64,000 nt of DNA from Rugalucina vietnamica (taxonomy: Eukaryota; Mollusca; Bivalvia; Lucinida; Lucinidae): contig OZ024871.1 of assembly GCA_964017185.1 (NCBI GenBank), forward strand, positions 59,757,226-59,821,225, read 5' to 3'. Under the pieces are notes generated by a model. That model saw only the letters and a list, made by a program, of their open reading frames with translations, made no database searches and was not told the origin of the DNA. The translations under genes and the position numbers were made by a program. Below, in pieces: positions 36,201 through 50,500 of the stretch (positions are counted from its first letter, which is position 1; each line of letters begins with the position of its first letter).

Positions 36201-38026
36201 TCAAAAAAGGGTTATGGAAAACAAAGGGTTAACCTTTTTAACTAGCTTTGTATTTAACGGTTAGGGTGCGAAAAGGGTAGAGGGTTACCCTTTTTGACTA
36301 GTTTGGTTATCAAAAGGTGTTATCAAAAGCGGTTAAGGTTTAAGCTTTTTTCCTAGCTGGGCTATCAAAGGGATTATTGTGAGTAAAGGGTTAAGGGTTG
36401 AACTTCTTGACAAGCTGGATAATAGAAATGGTTTATGGTAAAGGGTTAAGTGTTAACCCTTTTGACTAGATGGGTTATCAAAAGGGGTTATCAAAAGGGG
36501 TAATGGTGAAAGAAAAAAGGGGGTTAAAGGGTGAACCTTTTCGACTAGCATTGCTATCAAAAGCGATTATGATGAGTAAATGGTTGAGGTTTAACCCTCT
36601 TATGGTATGGTAAGTAGAGGGTTAAGGGTTTATCTTTATGACTAGCTGGGTTATCAAAATGGGTTATCAAAAGGGGCTATGGTGAGTAAAGGGTTAAGGG
36701 TTAGGGTTAGGGTTAGGGTTAGGGTTAGTGTAAAATGTTGAAATCGAAGTATATTTGAATGTATTTTGCTATCGTCGTCGGTTTATAAATGGTCACTGGT
36801 GAGGGTCCCGTACCCGAAATTGCGCAGTATGGTCCATATTATCTCCCTTTGAATGTTTTTACTGCTTCCAAAGGTACTAACCTTTATATTTTACTTACTT
36901 CTCTTGGAAGCAGGCACCAGTACAGCATTATCCTAGGTGTAGGCACATCTATATTGAAAAATCGTGGATGGCCACTTGCTGTCAACCGCGCAAACTACCC
37001 TCCAATACAATGCTTTCGAAAATTCTGAATGACAAGCGAGATTGACGACATAAGGGCTACATGTTGCCAGTAGAACGAACATGTTGCCAGTAGAATAACC
37101 TTTTTGACTGGCTGGTTTTGTCAAGAGAGTTCATGTGAGTAAAGAACTAAGGGTAAATGAATTTCACCCGATGGGTAATCAAAAGGGGTTATGGTGAGTA
37201 AAGGGTTAAGGGTTAACCCTTTTACAAGCTTGGATATCAAAAGGGGTTATGGAGAGTAAAGTGTTAAGGGTTAACCTTTGTTCTTATATTTTTAGACAAA
37301 CACATGTGATTTGACACGAGCCACGTGTTACATAGAACCAATCAGAAGCCGCACCATAACAGCTGAAGGCGGAGCTCCTCATCTCTCATCCCTCATTTCG
37401 TCATTTGTCCCCTACCCTAACCCTAACCCTAACCCCTAACCCTAACCCTAACCCTAACCCTAAACGTTTTTTACTACTATACCCTTTAAACTGATGGAAC
37501 CTTTTCAGATGTAAATAAAATGATAGATGTCAGAAAATGTCAGAATGCTTCTGACAGTTTTCTGACAGCGTAATAAAAGAAGTTCGGTAACATCTACTAA
37601 AAATAGTAACACTTTCCTACGCGAGGGTTAGCAAAGAGGCAACATAACCCTAACCCTTACCTAACCCTAACCGAATTACCTACAAATATCCTTCCGAGTA
37701 CTTGGACTCATCGGAAAATACCTATTCCCTAACTCTAAACCCTTACCCTAACCCTAACCCTTACAATAACCCAACCCTAACCCTAACCCCTAACCCCTAA
37801 CCCTATCCCTAACCCCTAACCCTAACCCTAACCCTAACCCTAACCCAAACCCTAACCCTAACCCTAACCCTAACCCTAACCCTAACCCTATTTTAGTAGA
37901 TGTTACCGAACTTCTTTTATGCTGTCAGAAAATTGTCAGAAGCATTCTGACATTTTCTGACATTTATAAATTTATACACATCTGAAAAAGTTCAACCAAT
38001 GGGAAGTATTGGACAAAACAACATTA
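33270..38026 (+). repeat. Satellite unit 8 (4757 bp)
   Basis: Common 4-5-6 state: tract A 35220-35243, tract B 36698-36727, tract C 37850-37885. No substitution relative to unit 1 was noticed. Confidence 0.95.
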
Positions 38027-41000
38027 ATATACTAGTATACCGGGGTTTTGGAAAGCCAGCTAAAGAAAGTTTGGTTAGCTGAGTTCCTGTTTTATGCCCC
38101 ACTCAACAGCTAGTCATATGGAGACGTGAGCTATAGCAAAGCAAGAAATTAGGGATAGCAGAGGATAAATTTTTATATTTTCAATTTTCATTTAATGTTT
38201 CATTATTTTTGTTTATTTTTTTAAGTTTTTTGGCACTTCTAGTCCATTCATATGAGAAGGTACACGTAGGCAAAGATCAGGAAAAGGCGCAATCAGAAAA
38301 AGATTCCCACTCCAAAAACCGAGGTGGGAAAAAACCAAACTAACAATCGGGTACTTATACCATGAAACATATCGTAAGCCGAATGAGCAGCTATTTTCCC
38401 AATAGGTGGCCACTCATTCATATGAGGCCCATATAGTCCAAATGTACGGCCGTTATAGTCCAAAAGAAAGTCCCGTATAGCCCAGTTATGATAGCCAAAG
38501 CCCGTATAGTCCATCCATTGGACTATTTGGGACATATCGTACATTGCCGCAATGCCCATATAGTCCACTACGGCCCCTATAGTCCATTGCCCGCAATCTA
38601 CGATAATGCCCATATAGTCCACTAAGGCCCCTATAGTCCATTGCCGCAATCTACGAGAAATTGCGCAATATGGTCCATACTATCTCTCTTTGAATGATTT
38701 TACTGTTTCCAAAGGTACTAACCTTTATATTTTACTTACTTCTCTTTAAAGCAGACACCAGTTAAGCATTGTCGTAAGTGCCGGCACATCTATACTGAAA
38801 AATCGAGGATGGCCAGCCGCTTTCGCAAGCGCAAACTTCCCTTCAATACAATGTTTTCGAAAATTCAGAATGACAAGCGAGATTGACGTCATAAGGGCTA
38901 AATGTTGGCAGTAGAATGAAAGTGCGCATAATCAAACAAGGTGTGTTGCAAGCCCCAACGTAAACCGAGATGCACGTGATCTCCCAGCTGTACCTTAAAA
39001 CCACTTGAACCGAAACTTTACGAAAATGAAACACAGATAACAAATATACGAAAGTACGATGAGAGAAAGGGGGTCACTACTTTGACCTTGACATTATGCC
39101 CACTTGAAGGTTCTATTTGTTAATATTGTTCAATGTTTGCTCAATAGTTCCTCGTAGACTCCTAACATAATCATAAAAGGACGTAGACTGCAGAAAAATG
39201 ACAACTCTAGCTTTGGGTTTTTTGTTTGTTTTTTCTCTCAGATAGAGCACAAAGAATAGGTTACTATGTAAAAATATATTAAAAAACTTGCTTGATAAAG
39301 CTATCCAGGGTTTGAAATAATAATAATAAAAAAATAAATAAAGATGACCACACTTCCAATTATCGAGATAAAGACGTTTTTACTACGTTTGATCAAAACT
39401 AGTATTATTTTGATTGGTGACTTGTCTCCCCTGATAAAAGAAGTTCGGTAATAGCAACCAAAAATAGCAACAATTTCCTACGCGAGGGTTAGCAAAGAGG
39501 CAAGATTTCTCTAATCCTAACCCTAACCCAACCAATATACAACACATACATTGCAGACACAAGGTCCTAGCCCTACCCGTTACCGAGATACAGTTCCTCA
39601 AAGTCTCATTCATAAACGTTTTTACTACTTTACCCTTTAAACTGGTTGAACCCTTTCATATGCACATAAATTTATAGATGTCAGAAAATGTCAGAATGCT
39701 TCTGACAATTTTCTGACAGCGTAATAAAAGAAGTTCGGTAACATCTGCTAAAAATAGTAACAATTTCCTACGCGGGGGTTAGCAAAGAGGCAACATAACC
39801 CTAACCCTTACCTAACCCTAACCGAATTACATACAAATATCCTTCCGATTACCTCTACCCATCGGAAAATACCTATTCCCTAACCCAAACCAAAACCCTA
39901 ACCCTAACCCTAACCCTACATCAGATCATAACCAAGGTGGGCAAGTTGCCCATCTTCGCACACCAGCTTATACCCTAACCCTAACCCTAACCCTACACCC
40001 TAACCCTAACCCTAACCCTAACCCTCTTAAACCTAACCCTAACCCTAACCCTAACCCCAACCCCCTAACCCTAACCCTAACCCTAACCCCCTAACCCCCT
40101 AACCCTACCCCTAACCCCTAACCCTAACCCTAACCCCAACCCTAACCCCAACCCCAACCCCAACCGTAACCCTGACCCTACCCCTGACCCTAACCCTGAC
40201 CCTAACCCTCACCCTTACTGATATTAAAATATACTGTTTGACGCTAAAATTGACTTCCCTTTGACCCTCGGTGTTGACCCTCGGGGTTGGCATATTCGAA
40301 TTCTTCATCGAAAATGACTTACTACAGAACACAAAATTAACGCTCTAACTCTAACCCTCTTCCAGCTATGCGAAATTCTGAGTTTGCATGCTTACCATAG
40401 GGTTAGGGTTGGGGCTAGGATCAACCTGTGTCAATGTTGTTCTTGCCCAATACTCAGACTACATGTAGGCATAAATACGTGTGTGATATGTCCATGCAGT
40501 TACCACGTATAGAGGTCGAAAGTTTATAACAGTCGCTATTTAACGGTTAACATTTTTTAATAAGCTGGGTAATGTAATGGGTTTTATTAAAAGGGGTTAT
40601 GGTTAGTAAAGGGTTAACCTTTCTGACAAGCTTGGTTATCAAAGGCGTTATGCTGAGTAAATGGTCGAGGGTTAACCTTTTTCGCTAGTTGGGTTATCAA
40701 AGGGTTGATTGTGAGTAAAGGGTTAAGACTTCACCTTTTTGTCTAGCTGGGTTATCAAAAGGTTGATGCTGAGAAAAGTGTAAATGGTTAACCTATTTGA
40801 CAAGCTGGGGTTATCAAAAGGGGTAAAGGTAGGTCAAGGGTTAATGCTTAACCTTTTTAGCTAGCTTGGTATTCTGATGGGGTTATGACGAGTTAAGGGT
40901 TAAGGGTGAGCCTTTTTGACTAGCTGGGTTATCTAAAGGTGTTATCAAATATCAAAAAAGGGTTATGGAAAACAAAGGGTTAACCTTTTTAACTAGCTTT

Positions 41001-42771
41001 GTATTTAACGGTTAGGGTGCGAAAAGGGTAGAGGGTTACCCTTTTTGACTAGTTTGGTTATCAAAAGGTGTTATCAAAAGCGGTTAAGGTTTAAGCTTTT
41101 TTCCTAGCTGGGCTATCAAAGGGATTATTGTGAGTAAAGGGTTAAGGGTTGAACTTCTTGACAAGCTGGATAATAGAAATGGTTTATGGTAAAGGGTTAA
41201 GTGTTAACCCTTTTGACTAGATGGGTTATCAAAAGGGGTTATCAAAAGGGGTAATGGTGAAAGAAAAAAGGGGGTTAAAGGGTGAACCTTTTCGACTAGC
41301 ATTGCTATCAAAAGCGATTATGATGAGTAAATGGTTGAGGTTTAACCCTCTTATGGTATGGTAAGTAGAGGGTTAAGGGTTTATCTTTATGACTAGCTGG
41401 GTTATCAAAATGGGTTATCAAAAGGGGCTATGGTGAGTAAAGGGTTAAGGGTTAGGGTTAGGGTTAGGGTTAGTGTAAAATGTTGAAATCGAAGTATATT
41501 TGAATGTATTTTGCTATCGTCGTCGGTTTATAAATGGTCACTGGTGAGGGTCCCGTACCCGAAATTGCGCAGTATGGTCCATATTATCTCCCTTTGAATG
41601 TTTTTACTGCTTCCAAAGGTACTAACCTTTATATTTTACTTACTTCTCTTGGAAGCAGGCACCAGTACAGCATTATCCTAGGTGTAGGCACATCTATATT
41701 GAAAAATCGTGGATGGCCACTTGCTGTCAACCGCGCAAACTACCCTCCAATACAATGCTTTCGAAAATTCTGAATGACAAGCGAGATTGACGACATAAGG
41801 GCTACATGTTGCCAGTAGAACGAACATGTTGCCAGTAGAATAACCTTTTTGACTGGCTGGTTTTGTCAAGAGAGTTCATGTGAGTAAAGAACTAAGGGTA
41901 AATGAATTTCACCCGATGGGTAATCAAAAGGGGTTATGGTGAGTAAAGGGTTAAGGGTTAACCCTTTTACAAGCTTGGATATCAAAAGGGGTTATGGAGA
42001 GTAAAGTGTTAAGGGTTAACCTTTGTTCTTATATTTTTAGACAAACACATGTGATTTGACACGAGCCACGTGTTACATAGAACCAATCAGAAGCCGCACC
42101 ATAACAGCTGAAGGCGGAGCTCCTCATCTCTCATCCCTCATTTCGTCATTTGTCCCCTACCCTAACCCTAACCCTAACCCCTAACCCTAACCCTAACCCT
42201 AACCCTAAACGTTTTTTACTACTATACCCTTTAAACTGATGGAACCTTTTCAGATGTAAATAAAATGATAGATGTCAGAAAATGTCAGAATGCTTCTGAC
42301 AGTTTTCTGACAGCGTAATAAAAGAAGTTCGGTAACATCTACTAAAAATAGTAACACTTTCCTACGCGAGGGTTAGCAAAGAGGCAACATAACCCTAACC
42401 CTTACCTAACCCTAACCGAATTACCTACAAATATCCTTCCGAGTACTTGGACTCATCGGAAAATACCTATTCCCTAACTCTAAACCCTTACCCTAACCCT
42501 AACCCTTACAATAACCCAACCCTAACCCTAACCCCTAACCCCTAACCCTATCCCTAACCCCTAACCCTAACCCTAACCCTAACCCTAACCCAAACCCTAA
42601 CCCTAACCCTAACCCTAACCCTAACCCTAACCCTATTTTAGTAGATGTTACCGAACTTCTTTTATGCTGTCAGAAAATTGTCAGAAGCATTCTGACATTT
42701 TCTGACATTTATAAATTTATACACATCTGAAAAAGTTCAACCAATGGGAAGTATTGGACAAAACAACATTA
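38027..42771 (+). repeat. Satellite unit 9 (4745 bp, shortest copy)
   Basis: The only unit short by two hexamers. Tract A has three (39977-39994), tract B four (41449-41472) and tract C six (42595-42630). A private substitution, T at 38687 (unit-1 C661), lies in block P copy 1. The 3-4-6 combination joins the short tract A of unit 13 with the short tract B of unit 10. Confidence 0.95.
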
Positions 42772-45700
42772 ATATACTAGTATACCGGGGTTTTGGAAAG
42801 CCAGCTAAAGAAAGTTTGGTTAGCTGAGTTCCTGTTTTATGCCCCACTCAACAGCTAGTCATATGGAGACGTGAGCTATAGCAAAGCAAGAAATTAGGGA
42901 TAGCAGAGGATAAATTTTTATATTTTCAATTTTCATTTAATGTTTCATTATTTTTGTTTATTTTTTTAAGTTTTTTGGCACTTCTAGTCCATTCATATGA
43001 GAAGGTACACGTAGGCAAAGATCAGGAAAAGGCGCAATCAGAAAAAGATTCCCACTCCAAAAACCGAGGTGGGAAAAAACCAAACTAACAATCGGGTACT
43101 TATACCATGAAACATATCGTAAGCCGAATGAGCAGCTATTTTCCCAATAGGTGGCCACTCATTCATATGAGGCCCATATAGTCCAAATGTACGGCCGTTA
43201 TAGTCCAAAAGAAAGTCCCGTATAGCCCAGTTATGATAGCCAAAGCCCGTATAGTCCATCCATTGGACTATTTGGGACATATCGTACATTGCCGCAATGC
43301 CCATATAGTCCACTACGGCCCCTATAGTCCATTGCCCGCAATCTACGATAATGCCCATATAGTCCACTAAGGCCCCTATAGTCCATTGCCGCAATCTACG
43401 AGAAATTGCGCAATATGGTCCATACTATCTCCCTTTGAATGATTTTACTGTTTCCAAAGGTACTAACCTTTATATTTTACTTACTTCTCTTTAAAGCAGA
43501 CACCAGTTAAGCATTGTCGTAAGTGCCGGCACATCTATACTGAAAAATCGAGGATGGCCAGCCGCTTTCGCAAGCGCAAACTTCCCTTCAATACAATGTT
43601 TTCGAAAATTCAGAATGACAAGCGAGATTGACGTCATAAGGGCTAAATGTTGGCAGTAGAATGAAAGTGCGCATAATCAAACAAGGTGTGTTGCAAGCCC
43701 CAACGTAAACCGAGATGCACGTGATCTCCCAGCTGTACCTTAAAACCACTTGAACCGAAACTTTACGAAAATGAAACACAGATAACAAATATACGAAAGT
43801 ACGATGAGAGAAAGGGGGTCACTACTTTGACCTTGACATTATGCCCACTTGAAGGTTCTATTTGTTAATATTGTTCAATGTTTGCTCAATAGTTCCTCGT
43901 AGACTCCTAACATAATCATAAAAGGACGTAGACTGCAGAAAAATGACAACTCTAGCTTTGGGTTTTTTGTTTGTTTTTTCTCTCAGATAGAGCACAAAGA
44001 ATAGGTTACTATGTAAAAATATATTAAAAAACTTGCTTGATAAAGCTATCCAGGGTTTGAAATAATAATAATAAAAAAATAAATAAAGATGACCACACTT
44101 CCAATTATCGAGATAAAGACGTTTTTACTACGTTTGATCAAAACTAGTATTATTTTGATTGGTGACTTGTCTCCCCTGATAAAAGAAGTTCGGTAATAGC
44201 AACCAAAAATAGCAACAATTTCCTACGCGAGGGTTAGCAAAGAGGCAAGATTTCTCTAATCCTAACCCTAACCCAACCAATATACAACACATACATTGCA
44301 GACACAAGGTCCTAGCCCTACCCGTTACCGAGATACAGTTCCTCAAAGTCTCATTCATAAACGTTTTTACTACTTTACCCTTTAAACTGGTTGAACCCTT
44401 TCATATGCACATAAATTTATAGATGTCAGAAAATGTCAGAATGCTTCTGACAATTTTCTGACAGCGTAATAAAAGAAGTTCGGTAACATCTGCTAAAAAT
44501 AGTAACAATTTCCTACGCGGGGGTTAGCAAAGAGGCAACATAACCCTAACCCTTACCTAACCCTAACCGAATTACATACAAATATCCTTCCGATTACCTC
44601 TACCCATCGGAAAATACCTATTCCCTAACCCAAACCAAAACCCTAACCCTAACCCTAACCCTACATCAGATCATAACCAAGGTGGGCAAGTTGCCCATCT
44701 TCGCACACCAGCTTATACCCTAACCCTAACCCTAACCCTAACCCTACACCCTAACCCTAACCCTAACCCTAACCCTCTTAAACCTAACCCTAACCCTAAC
44801 CCTAACCCCAACCCCCTAACCCTAACCCTAACCCTAACCCCCTAACCCCCTAACCCTACCCCTAACCCCTAACCCTAACCCTAACCCCAACCCTAACCCC
44901 AACCCCAACCCCAACCGTAACCCTGACCCTACCCCTGACCCTAACCCTGACCCTAACCCTCACCCTTACTGATATTAAAATATACTGTTTGACGCTAAAA
45001 TTGACTTCCCTTTGACCCTCGGTGTTGACCCTCGGGGTTGGCATATTCGAATTCTTCATCGAAAATGACTTACTACAGAACACAAAATTAACGCTCTAAC
45101 TCTAACCCTCTTCCAGCTATGCGAAATTCTGAGTTTGCATGCTTACCATAGGGTTAGGGTTGGGGCTAGGATCAACCTGTGTCAATGTTGTTCTTGCCCA
45201 ATACTCAGACTACATGTAGGCATAAATACGTGTGTGATATGTCCATGCAGTTACCACGTATAGAGGTCGAAAGTTTATAACAGTCGCTATTTAACGGTTA
45301 ACATTTTTTAATAAGCTGGGTAATGTAATGGGTTTTATTAAAAGGGGTTATGGTTAGTAAAGGGTTAACCTTTCTGACAAGCTTGGTTATCAAAGGCGTT
45401 ATGCTGAGTAAATGGTCGAGGGTTAACCTTTTTCGCTAGTTGGGTTATCAAAGGGTTGATTGTGAGTAAAGGGTTAAGACTTCACCTTTTTGTCTAGCTG
45501 GGTTATCAAAAGGTTGATGCTGAGAAAAGTGTAAATGGTTAACCTATTTGACAAGCTGGGGTTATCAAAAGGGGTAAAGGTAGGTCAAGGGTTAATGCTT
45601 AACCTTTTTAGCTAGCTTGGTATTCTGATGGGGTTATGACGAGTTAAGGGTTAAGGGTGAGCCTTTTTGACTAGCTGGGTTATCTAAAGGTGTTATCAAA

Positions 45701-47522
45701 TATCAAAAAAGGGTTATGGAAAACAAAGGGTTAACCTTTTTAACTAGCTTTGTATTTAACGGTTAGGGTGCGAAAAGGGTAGAGGGTTACCCTTTTTGAC
45801 TAGTTTGGTTATCAAAAGGTGTTATCAAAAGCGGTTAAGGTTTAAGCTTTTTTCCTAGCTGGGCTATCAAAGGGATTATTGTGAGTAAAGGGTTAAGGGT
45901 TGAACTTCTTGACAAGCTGGATAATAGAAATGGTTTATGGTAAAGGGTTAAGTGTTAACCCTTTTGACTAGATGGGTTATCAAAAGGGGTTATCAAAAGG
46001 GGTAATGGTGAAAGAAAAAAGGGGGTTAAAGGGTGAACCTTTTCGACTAGCATTGCTATCAAAAGCGATTATGATGAGTAAATGGTTGAGGTTTAACCCT
46101 CTTATGGTATGGTAAGTAGAGGGTTAAGGGTTTATCTTTATGACTAGCTGGGTTATCAAAATGGGTTATCAAAAGGGGCTATGGTGAGTAAAGGGTTAAG
46201 GGTTAGGGTTAGGGTTAGGGTTAGTGTAAAATGTTGAAATCGAAGTATATTTGAATGTATTTTGCTATCGTCGTCGGTTTATAAATGGTCACTGGTGAGG
46301 GTCCCGTACCCGAAATTGCGCAGTATGGTCCATATTATCTCCCTTTGAATGTTTTTACTGCTTCCAAAGGTACTAACCTTTATATTTTACTTACTTCTCT
46401 TGGAAGCAGGCACCAGTACAGCATTATCCTAGGTGTAGGCACATCTATATTGAAAAATCGTGGATGGCCACTTGCTGTCAACCGCGCAAACTACCCTCCA
46501 ATACAATGCTTTCGAAAATTCTGAATGACAAGCGAGATTGACGACATAAGGGCTACATGTTGCCAGTAGAACGAACATGTTGCCAGTAGAATAACCTTTT
46601 TGACTGGCTGGTTTTGTCAAGAGAGTTCATGTGAGTAAAGAACTAAGGGTAAATGAATTTCACCCGATGGGTAATCAAAAGGGGTTATGGTGAGTAAAGG
46701 GTTAAGGGTTAACCCTTTTACAAGCTTGGATATCAAAAGGGGTTATGGAGAGTAAAGTGTTAAGGGTTAACCTTTGTTCTTATATTTTTAGACAAACACA
46801 TGTGATTTGACACGAGCCACGTGTTACATAGAACCAATCAGAAGCCGCACCATAACAGCTGAAGGCGGAGCTCCTCATCTCTCATCCCTCATTTCGTCAT
46901 TTGTCCCCTACCCTAACCCTAACCCTAACCCCTAACCCTAACCCTAACCCTAACCCTAAACGTTTTTTACTACTATACCCTTTAAACTGATGGAACCTTT
47001 TCAGATGTAAATAAAATGATAGATGTCAGAAAATGTCAGAATGCTTCTGACAGTTTTCTGACAGCGTAATAAAAGAAGTTCGGTAACATCTACTAAAAAT
47101 AGTAACACTTTCCTACGCGAGGGTTAGCAAAGAGGCAACATAACCCTAACCCTTACCTAACCCTAACCGAATTACCTACAAATATCCTTCCGAGTACTTG
47201 GACTCATCGGAAAATACCTATTCCCTAACTCTAAACCCTTACCCTAACCCTAACCCTTACAATAACCCAACCCTAACCCTAACCCCTAACCCCTAACCCT
47301 ATCCCTAACCCCTAACCCTAACCCTAACCCTAACCCTAACCCAAACCCTAACCCTAACCCTAACCCTAACCCTAACCCTAACCCTATTTTAGTAGATGTT
47401 ACCGAACTTCTTTTATGCTGTCAGAAAATTGTCAGAAGCATTCTGACATTTTCTGACATTTATAAATTTATACACATCTGAAAAAGTTCAACCAATGGGA
47501 AGTATTGGACAAAACAACATTA
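42772..47522 (+). repeat. Satellite unit 10 (4751 bp)
   Basis: Tract A has four hexamers (44722-44745), tract B four (46200-46223) and tract C six (47346-47381). It shares the short tract B with its neighbour unit 9 and with units 3 and 4, but has A, not G, at the unit-1 4258 site. Confidence 0.95.
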
Positions 47523-50500
47523 ATATACTAGTATACCGGGGTTTTGGAAAGCCAGCTAAAGAAAGTTTGGTTAGCTGAGTTCCTGTTTTATGCCCCACTC
47601 AACAGCTAGTCATATGGAGACGTGAGCTATAGCAAAGCAAGAAATTAGGGATAGCAGAGGATAAATTTTTATATTTTCAATTTTCATTTAATGTTTCATT
47701 ATTTTTGTTTATTTTTTTAAGTTTTTTGGCACTTCTAGTCCATTCATATGAGAAGGTACACGTAGGCAAAGATCAGGAAAAGGCGCAATCAGAAAAAGAT
47801 TCCCACTCCAAAAACCGAGGTGGGAAAAAACCAAACTAACAATCGGGTACTTATACCATGAAACATATCGTAAGCCGAATGAGCAGCTATTTTCCCAATA
47901 GGTGGCCACTCATTCATATGAGGCCCATATAGTCCAAATGTACGGCCGTTATAGTCCAAAAGAAAGTCCCGTATAGCCCAGTTATGATAGCCAAAGCCCG
48001 TATAGTCCATCCATTGGACTATTTGGGACATATCGTACATTGCCGCAATGCCCATATAGTCCACTACGGCCCCTATAGTCCATTGCCCGCAATCTACGAT
48101 AATGCCCATATAGTCCACTAAGGCCCCTATAGTCCATTGCCGCAATCTACGAGAAATTGCGCAATATGGTCCATACTATCTCCCTTTGAATGATTTTACT
48201 GTTTCCAAAGGTACTAACCTTTATATTTTACTTACTTCTCTTTAAAGCAGACACCAGTTAAGCATTGTCGTAAGTGCCGGCACATCTATACTGAAAAATC
48301 GAGGATGGCCAGCCGCTTTCGCAAGCGCAAACTTCCCTTCAATACAATGTTTTCGAAAATTCAGAATGACAAGCGAGATTGACGTCATAAGGGCTAAATG
48401 TTGGCAGTAGAATGAAAGTGCGCATAATCAAACAAGGTGTGTTGCAAGCCCCAACGTAAACCGAGATGCACGTGATCTCCCAGCTGTACCTTAAAACCAC
48501 TTGAACCGAAACTTTACGAAAATGAAACACAGATAACAAATATACGAAAGTACGATGAGAGAAAGGGGGTCACTACTTTGACCTTGACATTATGCCCACT
48601 TGAAGGTTCTATTTGTTAATATTGTTCAATGTTTGCTCAATAGTTCCTCGTAGACTCCTAACATAATCATAAAAGGACGTAGACTGCAGAAAAATGACAA
48701 CTCTAGCTTTGGGTTTTTTGTTTGTTTTTTCTCTCAGATAGAGCACAAAGAATAGGTTACTATGTAAAAATATATTAAAAAACTTGCTTGATAAAGCTAT
48801 CCAGGGTTTGAAATAATAATAATAAAAAAATAAATAAAGATGACCACACTTCCAATTATCGAGATAAAGACGTTTTTACTACGTTTGATCAAAACTAGTA
48901 TTATTTTGATTGGTGACTTGTCTCCCCTGATAAAAGAAGTTCGGTAATAGCAACCAAAAATAGCAACAATTTCCTACGCGAGGGTTAGCAAAGAGGCAAG
49001 ATTTCTCTAATCCTAACCCTAACCCAACCAATATACAACACATACATTGCAGACACAAGGTCCTAGCCCTACCCGTTACCGAGATACAGTTCCTCAAAGT
49101 CTCATTCATAAACGTTTTTACTACTTTACCCTTTAAACTGGTTGAACCCTTTCATATGCACATAAATTTATAGATGTCAGAAAATGTCAGAATGCTTCTG
49201 ACAATTTTCTGACAGCGTAATAAAAGAAGTTCGGTAACATCTGCTAAAAATAGTAACAATTTCCTACGCGGGGGTTAGCAAAGAGGCAACATAACCCTAA
49301 CCCTTACCTAACCCTAACCGAATTACATACAAATATCCTTCCGATTACCTCTACCCATCGGAAAATACCTATTCCCTAACCCAAACCAAAACCCTAACCC
49401 TAACCCTAACCCTACATCAGATCATAACCAAGGTGGGCAAGTTGCCCATCTTCGCACACCAGCTTATACCCTAACCCTAACCCTAACCCTAACCCTACAC
49501 CCTAACCCTAACCCTAACCCTAACCCTCTTAAACCTAACCCTAACCCTAACCCTAACCCCAACCCCCTAACCCTAACCCTAACCCTAACCCCCTAACCCC
49601 CTAACCCTACCCCTAACCCCTAACCCTAACCCTAACCCCAACCCTAACCCCAACCCCAACCCCAACCGTAACCCTGACCCTACCCCTGACCCTAACCCTG
49701 ACCCTAACCCTCACCCTTACTGATATTAAAATATACTGTTTGACGCTAAAATTGACTTCCCTTTGACCCTCGGTGTTGACCCTCGGGGTTGGCATATTCG
49801 AATTCTTCATCGAAAATGACTTACTACAGAACACAAAATTAACGCTCTAACTCTAACCCTCTTCCAGCTATGCGAAATTCTGAGTTTGCATGCTTACCAT
49901 AGGGTTAGGGTTGGGGCTAGGATCAACCTGTGTCAATGTTGTTCTTGCCCAATACTCAGACTACATGTAGGCATAAATACGTGTGTGATATGTCCATGCA
50001 GTTACCACGTATAGAGGTCGAAAGTTTATAACAGTCGCTATTTAACGGTTAACATTTTTTAATAAGCTGGGTAATGTAATGGGTTTTATTAAAAGGGGTT
50101 ATGGTTAGTAAAGGGTTAACCTTTCTGACAAGCTTGGTTATCAAAGGCGTTATGCTGAGTAAATGGTCGAGGGTTAACCTTTTTCGCTAGTTGGGTTATC
50201 AAAGGGTTGATTGTGAGTAAAGGGTTAAGACTTCACCTTTTTGTCTAGCTGGGTTATCAAAAGGTTGATGCTGAGAAAAGTGTAAATGGTTAACCTATTT
50301 GACAAGCTGGGGTTATCAAAAGGGGTAAAGGTAGGTCAAGGGTTAATGCTTAACCTTTTTAGCTAGCTTGGTATTCTGATGGGGTTATGACGAGTTAAGG
50401 GTTAAGGGTGAGCCTTTTTGACTAGCTGGGTTATCTAAAGGTGTTATCAAATATCAAAAAAGGGTTATGGAAAACAAAGGGTTAACCTTTTTAACTAGCT